Origin: Nitriliruptoraceae bacterium
GTDB lineage: Bacteria; Actinomycetota; Nitriliruptoria; Nitriliruptorales; Nitriliruptoraceae
NCBI GenBank assembly: GCA_003554005.1
Contig: PWEU01000421.1
Location: 1-6,075, forward strand
Length of the DNA stretch: 6,075 bases
Direction: 5' to 3'
Positions 1 to 4,016 of this stretch are shown one piece after another (positions within the stretch are counted from its first letter, which is position 1; the number at the start of each line of letters is the position of its first letter). Under the pieces are notes generated by a model. The model was not told the origin of the DNA, searched no databases, and saw only the letters and a program-made list of their open reading frames with translations. Position numbers and translations under genes: made by a program.

Positions 1-355
1 CCACGATCTCGCCCTCCTCGGTCTCGATGACGATCCGGGTGATGCGGTAGACACCCTGGTCGTCCTCGTCGAGTTCGACGTTGAACCGCCCGGGGCGCAG
101 ATCCATCGTGCCTGGGAAGAACTCGTCCCCGCGGCGGGAGATCCGCAGCATCACGGTCTCCTCGACGTCCTCCTCCGCGACGCCGAGCCAGCGCTCGGCC
201 AGTTCGCGGGAGGCGTCGGCGTCGAAGGGTTCGTCCTCCGGGGGCGGTGGTGGCACATCGTTCGTGCCCTCGCCGTCGATCGTCGCCTCGCCGCAGCTCA
301 GCGCCAGCACCACGATCAGCATCCCGGCCAGCAGCTTGCGATGGGTGAACGACAT
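1..355 (-). CDS. Putative lipoprotein with I78 protease-inhibitor-like domain (3' end outside window)
   Basis: This gene is absent from simple long-ORF lists because it runs off the left edge; I translated it by hand and 118 codons are visible. The start is ATG at 353-355, with AAGGAGG 6 nt upstream. Residues 1-20 form a signal peptide (HRK then a hydrophobic stretch ending LALS) followed by Cys21, a plausible though not ideal lipobox (ALS-C; LAG-C is commoner), so an exported, membrane-anchored lipoprotein is likely. A proline/acid-rich linker (PPPPPEDE, about 35-42) follows. Residues 48-118 resemble the peptidase inhibitor I78 fold: a helix with A-x-x-W-L-G-V, then TMDLRPGRFNVELDED and an I-T-R-I strand, matching the family pattern T-x-D-x-R-P-x-R-x-N-V near the reactive loop. 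The family includes potato-inhibitor-I-like serine protease inhibitors, but most bacterial members are uncharacterised, so inhibitory activity is inference. The C-terminus is not visible. It has its own 387-nt upstream gap, so it is probably transcribed separately from the synthase-family gene. Confidence 0.75.
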   Translation of the reverse strand, partial: MSFTHRKLLAGMLIVVLALSCGEATIDGEGTNDVPPPPPEDEPFDADASRELAERWLGVAEEDVEETVMLRISRRGDEFFPGTMDLRPGRFNVELDEDDQGVYRITRIVIETEEGEIV

Positions 356-485
356 CCGGGGCCTCCTTCCGTCACGGGTCCTGGGAGGTGGTACGTCCCG
401 CACCTCCGGCGGGTTCCGCTGCCACTTCCAGCTTCCCACGCCAACGGCCGCGCCGGCGACGGCCAACCGGTCACACGGCCAGGAC

Positions 486-499
486 CGACCCCGAGGTCG
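486..499. repeat. Short dyad CGACC-CCGA-GGTCG
   Basis: A 5-bp inverted repeat, CGACC/GGTCG, with a 4-nt centre. It sits in an 11-nt word (ACCGACCCCGA, 484-494) that recurs at 544-554 inside the larger inverted repeat 60 bp away, where the same arms surround a 7-nt centre. The pairing of the two suggests related binding half-sites or a duplicated structure rather than chance GC content, but the evidence is only the sequence likeness. Confidence 0.4.
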
Positions 500-532
500 A
501 CCTACGGGGAGGAGCGCCCTTGCTCGGGCGCA

Positions 533-575
533 GATCGCAACGAACCGACCCCGATATGGTCGATCCGTTGCGATC
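533..575. repeat. 43-nt near-perfect inverted repeat (candidate operator or hairpin)
   Basis: The outer arms GATCGCAACG (533-542) and CGTTGCGATC (566-575) are perfect 10-bp complements. After one mismatch (543/565) the inner arms 544-550 and 558-564 pair at 6 of 7 positions around a 7-nt centre, CCGATAT. In all 16 of 18 arm positions pair. No T-run follows on either strand, so a classical intrinsic terminator is not shown. It lies about 180 nt upstream of the lipoprotein start and about 170 nt past the stop of the cDPG-synthase-family gene, so a regulator-binding dyad for the lipoprotein gene or a terminator of the upstream gene are both possible. Confidence 0.65.
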
Positions 576-596
576 CGAGGCATCATGGCCGTCACC

Positions 597-668
597 CACG
601 GCCGGCGCCGGGTGCCAGCCGGCCATCGGCGCCGGCTCGCGGCCGGCCAGCGCCGCCGGCTCGCGGCC
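597..668. repeat. 24-bp tandem repeat, about three units
   Basis: Units at 621-644 and 645-668 share GGCCA at the start and GCCGGCTCGCGGCC at the end and differ at only a few positions; a weaker unit precedes them at 597-620. Read on the minus strand the repeat would give an eight-residue periodic peptide (GREPA-type), but no gene is supported there. Confidence 0.7.
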
Positions 669-686
669 GCCGCGTGGCCACGGTGC

Positions 687-760
687 CGTGTCCACCGGTC
701 AGCGGCGCCGTGGTCACCGGTCAGCGGCGCTGTGTCCACCGGTCAGCGGCGCCGTGTCCA
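687..760. repeat. 22-bp tandem repeat overlapping the 3' end of the synthase-family gene
   Basis: Three full units at 687-708, 709-730 and 731-752 share the 16-nt core CACCGGTCAGCGGCGC, with a partial fourth unit (CGTGTCCA) at 753-760. Each core contains two 6-bp palindromes, ACCGGT and GGCGCC. The stop codon of the neighbouring gene (743-745, TGA on the minus strand) and its last few codons lie inside the third unit and the partial fourth, so the array has either grown from, or eaten into, the coding 3' end. The period is not a multiple of three, which fits noncoding expansion. Confidence 0.85.
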
Positions 761-2077
761 GACATCGAGGTGGTCGGCCAGCGCCGCCACCAGGTCCGGC
801 TCTCCCTGCTCGACCAGCTCGTAGGTCGCGCGCCGGATCGGGTGGCCGATGTCCACGACGCGGCTGAGGTCGAAGGGCGTCCCGCTGACCACCACGTCGC
901 AGTCAGCCGACCGTAGGGTCGCCGCCAGCTCCTCGACCTGCTGGGGGCCGTAGCCCATGGCCGGCAACACCGGCCCGATCTCGGGGGAGGCCGCGTAGGT
1001 CGCGGCGATGCTGCCGACCGCCCAGGGGCGTGGATCGACCAGCTCGGCCACCTCGGCCTGGCGGGCCGCGACCGTTCCGGCCCCGTAGGGCATCCCGCCA
1101 TGGGTGATCGTCGGCCCGTCCTCCACGACCACCACACGCTTGCCGGCCAGCGACGGACCCGCGTCCAGGGTGACCGGCGAGCTGGCGCGCACCACGGTCG
1201 CGCCGGGGTTGAGCGCGGCCACGTTCGCAGCCACCACCTCGATGTCCTCCGGCGCGGCGGCGTCGACCTTGTTGATCACCACGATGTCGGCCAGCCGCAG
1301 GTTGGTCTCGCCCGGGTGGTAGCGCAGCTCGTGGCCGGGCCGCAGCGGATCGGTGACGGTGACCTGCACGTCGGGCCGCACGAAGGGGAAGTCGTTGTTG
1401 CCGCCGTCCCAGATGATGACGTCCGCCTCGGCTTCCGCGGCGGCGAGGATGTCGGCGTAGTCCACCCCCGCGTAGACGACCATGCCCATCGCGACCGGCG
1501 CCTCGTACTCCTCTCGCTCCTCGATGGTGGGGTCGGAGGCATCGATGTCCTCCAGCGAGGCGAACCGCTGGACCCGCATGCGCTCGAGGGCGCCGTAGGG
1601 CATCGGATGACGGATCAACACGGTGCGCAGCCCAGCGTCCAGCAGCAGCTGGCCGACGCGGCGCGAGGTCTGGCTCTTGCCACACCCGGTCCGCACGGCC
1701 GTCACCGCGACCACTGGGACCCGGCTGCGCAGCATCGACGCGTCGGGACCGATCAGCCGGAAGTCCGCCCCGGTGGCCAGCACGCGCGACGCGGTGTGCA
1801 TGACGTCGAGGTGGGACAGGTCCGAGTAGGCGTGGACCCCCTCGGTGACATCGTGGGTGGCGACCAGCCCCTCGAGCTCGGCCTCGGAACGGATCGGGAT
1901 GCCATCCGGGTAGTCCCGCCCCGCCAGCGAGGGTGGGTAGACCCGACCGTCGATGCCCGGGATCTGGGTGGCGGTGAACGCAACCACCTCGGCGGCCGGA
2001 TCGTCCCGGAACACCGTGTTGTGCAGGTGGAAGTCGCGGCCCGCCGCGCCCATGATCACGATCCGACGAGGTGGCAC
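743..2077 (-). CDS. Cyclic 2,3-diphosphoglycerate synthase-family protein (P-loop NTPase)
   Basis: The protein is 444 aa from a GTG start at 2075-2077. I chose this start because GGGAG lies 5 nt upstream and the conserved fold begins just after it (RRIVIMGAAGRDFH). The frame stays open upstream to 2179, but that part is encoded by 24-bp tandem repeats. Visible motifs: a Rossmann-like glycine motif MGAAGRDFHLHN (about 9-20); a P-loop TGCGKS (about 130-135) in the family context AVRTGCGKSQTSR; DGGNNDFPF (about 224-232); NKVD (269-272), the guanine-specificity-like motif; EDGPTITHGGMPYGAG (319-334); and GTPFDL (399-404). Length and motif order match the family of the archaeal enzyme that makes cyclic 2,3-diphosphoglycerate from 2,3-diphosphoglycerate with ATP. 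Bacterial members are common but their reaction is, to my knowledge, unproven, so the substrate is uncertain. The P-loop lacks the usual first glycine. The last residues (WTRRR) lie in a 22-bp repeat. The nearest upstream gene is a cupin 197 nt away. Confidence 0.85.
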   Translation of the reverse strand: MPPRRIVIMGAAGRDFHLHNTVFRDDPAAEVVAFTATQIPGIDGRVYPPSLAGRDYPDGIPIRSEAELEGLVATHDVTEGVHAYSDLSHLDVMHTASRVLATGADFRLIGPDASMLRSRVPVVAVTAVRTGCGKSQTSRRVGQLLLDAGLRTVLIRHPMPYGALERMRVQRFASLEDIDASDPTIEEREEYEAPVAMGMVVYAGVDYADILAAAEAEADVIIWDGGNNDFPFVRPDVQVTVTDPLRPGHELRYHPGETNLRLADIVVINKVDAAAPEDIEVVAANVAALNPGATVVRASSPVTLDAGPSLAGKRVVVVEDGPTITHGGMPYGAGTVAARQAEVAELVDPRPWAVGSIAATYAASPEIGPVLPAMGYGPQQVEELAATLRSADCDVVVSGTPFDLSRVVDIGHPIRRATYELVEQGEPDLVAALADHLDVWTRRR

Positions 2078-2082
2078 AACAG

Positions 2083-2089
2083 CTCCCTT
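2083..2089 (-). promoter_or_regulatory. Ribosome binding site deciding the GTG start at 2077
   Basis: The minus strand reads AAGGGAG, 5 nt before GTG. It is the only good Shine-Dalgarno near the 5' end of the synthase-family gene and excludes the longer GTG start at 2179, which sits inside tandem repeats. Confidence 0.75.
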
Positions 2090-2110
2090 CGAGGCTGTCG
2101 CCAGCGCCAG

Positions 2111-2206
2111 GTACGGCGCCTGCGGTGACGCCGCGTACGGCGCCGTCAGCGACGCCCGGTCGAGCGCCGTCGGCGGCACCCGATCGAGCGCCGTCGTCTC
2201 GCGGCC
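2111..2206. repeat. 24-bp tandem repeat, four units, upstream of the synthase-family gene
   Basis: Units begin at 2111, 2135, 2159 and 2183. The first two share GTACGGCGCC; the last two share TCGAGCGCCGTCG (2160-2172 and 2184-2196). All have the pattern G-T/A-x-CG-x-GCGCC at the same phase. The array ends about 20 nt before the Shine-Dalgarno of the synthase-family gene, so it lies in its 5' leader or promoter region. It makes eight-residue periodic peptides in several frames, but none is supported as a gene. Confidence 0.75.
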
Positions 2207-2220
2207 GCGTCACCGCGGCC
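2203..2220 (-). promoter_or_regulatory. 7-bp hairpin with a GNRA (GUGA) tetraloop on the minus-strand RNA
   Basis: On the minus strand the sequence reads GGCCGCG-GTGA-CGCGGCC: a perfect 7-bp all-GC stem closed by GUGA, which fits the stable GNRA tetraloop class. It lies 54 nt past the cupin stop and 126 nt before the synthase-family start. No U-tract follows, so it may act as a factor-dependent terminator element, an mRNA end-stabiliser or a leader structure. Confidence 0.5.
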
Positions 2221-2242
2221 CTCGGCCGAGCCTGCCAGCCGA

Positions 2243-2264
2243 GGGGCCCGCCGCCAAGGGCCCC
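2243..2264 (-). terminator. Candidate terminator hairpin after the cupin gene
   Basis: Perfect 7-bp arms GGGGCCC (2243-2249) and GGGCCCC (2258-2264) surround an 8-nt loop, 10 nt downstream of the cupin stop codon. The position suits a terminator. There is no T-run after it, so it is not a classical intrinsic terminator; U-poor hairpins of this kind are common after genes in high-GC actinobacteria. Confidence 0.5.
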
Positions 2265-2274
2265 CTGCCCGCTT

Positions 2275-2649
2275 CTACGGCGTCGAGGTCACCAGGTAGA
2301 GGTAGAACGCGGTCGCGCCCTCCGGCCCGGCGACCAGGTCGTGGGGCTGACCCGGCGCCACGTAAGCGTAGGAGCCAGGGTCCAGGCTGCGCTCGAGGAT
2401 GCTGACCTGACCCTCCAGCGTCCACACGTGGTGAGAGTGGAACTGGTGCGTGTGCTCGGTGATGACCGCGCCCGGCTCCAGCCAGAACACGCCCGCGAAG
2501 GATCGGCCCTCGGACCACAGCGTGGCGTAGGCCACGCCGGGCGAGAGGTTGCGCCGCGGGAGGCCGGCCACCGTGGCCGCGTCGACCATACGTAGCGCCG
2601 GGGCCTCCCCGGGCGTCACGTGGGTGCTGTCACTGACGAGGGGGTTCAT
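2275..2649 (-). CDS. Small single-domain cupin protein
   Basis: The product is 124 aa from ATG at 2647-2649. A longer GTG start at 2682 lacks a Shine-Dalgarno; the chosen start has only a weak GGTGGG-type one, so the start is moderately sure. The core is a single beta-barrel cupin: motif 1 runs from G60 through EHTHQFHSHHVWTLEGQV (65-82), with histidines 66, 68, 71, 73 and 74 as metal-ligand candidates, and motif 2 is LDPGSYAYVAPGQPHD (89-104) with His103. The motif-1 glutamate of classical dioxygenase cupins is not in its usual place. The protein could be a metal-binding enzyme or a small-molecule sensor; substrate cannot be told from sequence. It sits between the dsrE2-like gene (361-nt gap with repeats upstream) and the synthase-family gene (197-nt gap), so it is probably its own transcription unit, and a functional link to the sulfur genes is only positional. 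Confidence 0.8.
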   Translation of the reverse strand: MNPLVSDSTHVTPGEAPALRMVDAATVAGLPRRNLSPGVAYATLWSEGRSFAGVFWLEPGAVITEHTHQFHSHHVWTLEGQVSILERSLDPGSYAYVAPGQPHDLVAGPEGATAFYLYLVTSTP

Positions 2650-2763
2650 GATCGCCCACCATCTCGGGCTTCCAGTGTGCACGGGGTGACGGCTCGGTGG
2701 CGAGGGGCGATGGTCCCCAAGGCGGCCCTAGCGACTGCCGGCCGGCCGCGCCCACCAGCCGTC

Positions 2764-2785
2764 CGCGGCCACCCCAACGGCCGCG
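2764..2785. repeat. 7-bp inverted repeat with 8-nt loop upstream of the cupin gene
   Basis: CGCGGCC (2764-2770) and GGCCGCG (2779-2785) are perfect complements around ACCCCAAC. The arms are the same 7-mers, in opposite order, as those of the hairpin at 2203-2220 on the other side of the cupin gene. In such GC-rich DNA a stem of this size can arise by chance. Confidence 0.4.
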
Positions 2786-2804
2786 TCCGCCGCCCCCGCC
2801 GCCG

Positions 2805-2926
2805 CGCGAGAACCAGCCACTATCCGCTGCTCCTCGCACCCGACCGCACCCACCCGCCGACAGCGCCCTCCACGCCGCGAGAACCAGCCACTATCCGCTG
2901 CTCCTCGCACCCGACCGCACCCACCC
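2805..2926. repeat. Perfect 51-bp direct repeat (two copies, 20-bp spacer), each with an internal dyad
   Basis: Positions 2805-2855 and 2876-2926 are identical over 51 bp, offset 71 bp. Within each copy a 32-bp imperfect inverted repeat occurs (2806-2837 and 2877-2908): arms GCGAGAACCAGC and GCTGCTCCTCGC pair at 10 of 12 positions around the 8-nt centre CACTATCC. The sequence is less GC-extreme at the centre than its surroundings. It lies about 160-280 nt upstream of the cupin start and 85 nt past the dsrE2-like stop. Tandem operator sites or a pair of RNA hairpins are both possible. Confidence 0.9.
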
Positions 2927-2963
2927 CAACCCGACCGCCCCAGCGCTCACCTGACAGCCCGAC

Positions 2964-2993
2964 GGCCGGCCAGGGGGCCTCCCCGGACCGGCC
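2964..2993 (-). terminator. Candidate terminator hairpin after the dsrE2-like gene
   Basis: The outer arms GGCCGG (2964-2969) and CCGGCC (2988-2993) pair perfectly; inside, GGGG (2974-2977) and CCCC (2981-2984) close a 3-nt loop, with unpaired bases between the two helices. It begins 17 nt downstream of the dsrE2-like stop on the minus strand. No T-run follows. The placement at the end of the sulfur cassette supports a transcription end point. Confidence 0.5.
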
Positions 2994-3010
2994 ATCGCCA
3001 AGCTGCAGGC

Positions 3011-3526
3011 TCAGATGAAGATCGTCTGGGCGCCCTCGGACAGTTCCATGAAATCGGTGGCACTGATGATGCCCTCGACGCCCTCGTAGAGGTCGTCTTC
3101 GGTGAGCTTGTTCATGTCGGCCGACATCCGGCAGGCCCACAGGTGCCCTCCGGACTCGTGGATGATGTCGAGGAACTCCGGCCCCTCGGGGATGTCGAGC
3201 TCCGCGATCTGCTTGCGCATCATCTTCGTGGCGACCGCGGTCATGCCCGGCAGGCCCATCACGGCGTTCGGCATGTGGGTGGCGGGGTTGCCCATGGCGA
3301 CGAACTTGAGGTCACCCATGGTCTTCTTGTTGATGATCTCGAAGCCCCAGAAGGTGAAGAAGATGTGGACCTCGATGCCCTCACCCAACGCGGCGTTCGC
3401 CAGGACCAGGCCGGGATAGGCCATGTCCAGCGAGCCCTTGGAGCAGATCAGGACGAGCTTGCGGCCGCCCTCATCCTCGTCGTCGAAGGAGGGGACGGGG
3501 GCGGTGCTCAGGTCGGTGGCAGTCAT
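3011..3526 (-). CDS. DsrE/DsrF-like sulfur-transfer protein (DsrE2 type)
   Basis: The protein is 171 aa; the start is ATG at 3524-3526 with GGAGGAG 6 nt upstream. After an acidic, poorly conserved N-terminus (1-21) comes KLVLICSKGSLDMAYP (23-38), the first strand and loop typical of DsrE2-like proteins, then HIFFTFWGFEIINKK (54-68), and a long middle segment with GLPGM. A conserved ESGGHLWACRMSADM block (124-138) follows, and the C-terminus ends TIFI. The two cysteines are Cys28 and Cys132; Cys132 in the A-C-x-M-S motif is the expected persulfide carrier. DsrE-type proteins accept and pass sulfane sulfur, often together with TusA and rhodanese in sulfur oxidisers; no TusA or rhodanese gene is visible here. 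It starts 16 nt after the dsrC-like gene, so the two are very probably co-transcribed and co-operate. There is no signal peptide, so it is cytoplasmic. DsrE2 proteins from some bacteria carry membrane helices; none is evident here. Confidence 0.88.
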   Translation of the reverse strand: MTATDLSTAPVPSFDDEDEGGRKLVLICSKGSLDMAYPGLVLANAALGEGIEVHIFFTFWGFEIINKKTMGDLKFVAMGNPATHMPNAVMGLPGMTAVATKMMRKQIAELDIPEGPEFLDIIHESGGHLWACRMSADMNKLTEDDLYEGVEGIISATDFMELSEGAQTIFI

Positions 3527-3542
3527 AGCGGTCTCCTCCGGG

Positions 3543-3857
3543 TCAGACGCAGCCGACGGGCTTCTGTAGCCCGGCGACGTAGGACAGCTTCTTGGCGGGC
3601 TTCTTGGGGAACAGCTGGAACAGCTCCTTGGTGGGGAACCCGCCGACCGCGGTCATGCGGCGAAGCGTCGGGGTCTCGCCCTGCTCGGCCTGGTCGGAAC
3701 GGGCGAAGGCGATGACCTCGAGGTGGCGGGGGGTCAGCTCGAGGCCGATGTTGGCGGCGAGCTCGCGGGCGAGCGCCTCGTCCCACTCGCTGGGCTCGGT
3801 GAGGAACCCCTCTTCGTCGAGGTGGATCTGGCGTTCGAGGACGGTGACGACCGGCAT
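3543..3857 (-). CDS. DsrC/TusE-family sulfur carrier with a single C-terminal cysteine
   Basis: The protein is 104 aa, the usual size for the family. The start is ATG at 3855-3857 with AAGGAG 8 nt upstream. The N-terminal half has the family pattern LDEEGFL-x(4)-EWDEALARELA (13-34), then LTPRHLEVIAFAR (41-53), and the C-terminal half has LRRMTAVGGFPTKELFQLFP (65-84) followed by the flexible arm ending KPVGCV. The penultimate residue is Cys103, the essential persulfide-carrying cysteine of both TusE and DsrC. The second redox cysteine of DsrC, 11 residues earlier, is Ser92 here, and the protein has no other cysteine. Trisulfide chemistry with DsrAB is therefore not expected, and no dsrAB is present. 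The likely role is receiving a persulfide from the downstream DsrE2-like protein or from a sulfurtransferase, with delivery to an unknown acceptor. A tRNA-thiolation TusE role is less likely given the neighbours. Confidence 0.9.
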   Translation of the reverse strand: MPVVTVLERQIHLDEEGFLTEPSEWDEALARELAANIGLELTPRHLEVIAFARSDQAEQGETPTLRRMTAVGGFPTKELFQLFPKKPAKKLSYVAGLQKPVGCV

Positions 3858-4016
3858 GGTCAGTGCTCCTTGGTGGTCGATGGTGCGTGGCAGGTTCGGG
3901 GGACGGTGGTCGGGTCGGCCTCGGTCGGCCTCGGTCGGCCCGGTCGGCCCGGTCGGCCCGGTCGGCCCGGTCCACCCGGTCGGCCCGGTCGGCCCGGTCG
4001 GCCCGGTCGGCCCGGG
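3858..4016. other. 159-nt gap between the DUF1641 and dsrC-like genes
   Basis: The gap consists of the dsrC leader with its Shine-Dalgarno (3858-3912) and a 9/10-bp minisatellite (3913-4013) that begins 3 nt after the DUF1641 stop. Repeat translations look collagen-like (Gly-Arg-Pro or Gly-Pro-Val) in several frames on both strands, but this is a trivial result of a 9-bp GC period and no gene is supported. Confidence 0.7.
3913..4013. repeat. GGTCGGCCC 9-bp minisatellite (nine units plus two 10-bp units)
   Basis: Two 10-bp units, GGTCGGCCTC, at 3913-3932 are followed by nine 9-bp units from 3933 to 4013. All nine read GGTCGGCCC except the one at 3969-3977, which reads GGTCCACCC. The array is nearly homogeneous, so it is young or kept uniform by slippage. 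It lies within the probable SQR-DUF1641-dsrC-dsrE2 transcript, where the RNA could form alternative GC stems. Confidence 0.95.

Larger units (their letters stand above)
356..742. other. 387-nt gene-free region between the cDPG-synthase-family gene and the lipoprotein gene
   Basis: Open frames cross this stretch on both strands, but their translations are Arg/Pro/Ala-rich low complexity with no recognisable domain and no convincing ribosome binding site. It holds, from left to right, the Shine-Dalgarno of the lipoprotein gene, a small CGACC/GGTCG dyad at 486-499, a 43-nt inverted repeat at 533-575, a 24-bp tandem repeat at 597-668 and a 22-bp tandem repeat starting at 687. The promoter of the lipoprotein gene must lie here if the gene is transcribed alone, but I could not pick a -35/-10 pair with confidence. 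Confidence 0.7.
2650..3010. other. 361-nt gene-free region between the dsrE2-like and cupin genes
   Basis: Short open frames here translate to Pro/Arg/Ala-rich low-complexity sequence, several spanning the direct repeats, and none has family likeness or a ribosome binding site. The region holds a terminator-like hairpin just past the dsrE2-like gene (2964-2993), a perfect 51-bp direct repeat (2805-2926), a GC hairpin (2764-2785) and the 5' leader of the cupin gene. I expect the cupin promoter here but cannot place it with confidence. Confidence 0.7.

Noticed and set aside
471..695. Short minus-strand open frame of 74 codons in the 387-nt gap
   Set aside because: Repeat-derived periodic peptide over the 24-bp array, no ribosome binding site, no family likeness.
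1100..2128. 342-codon open frame on the plus strand opposite the synthase-family gene
   Set aside because: It is antisense to a protein with intact family motifs; its His/Val/Gly/Arg-rich composition is typical of the complement of a high-GC gene.
2078..2179. N-terminal extension of the synthase-family protein (34 residues)
   Set aside because: Encoded by 24-bp tandem repeats, and a good Shine-Dalgarno supports the GTG at 2077.
903..2213. 436-codon open frame on the minus strand overlapping the synthase-family gene in another frame
   Set aside because: Arg/Gly-rich translation with no domain; a shadow of the true frame.
2805..2926. CRISPR-like repeat-spacer unit (two 51-bp repeats, 20-bp spacer)
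   Set aside because: Only two copies, repeat too long and spacer too short for a CRISPR array, and no cas genes nearby.
2620..3018. Plus-strand proline/arginine-rich open frames over the cupin-dsrE2 gap
   Set aside because: Low-complexity translations of the direct repeats and C-rich DNA; no start signal.
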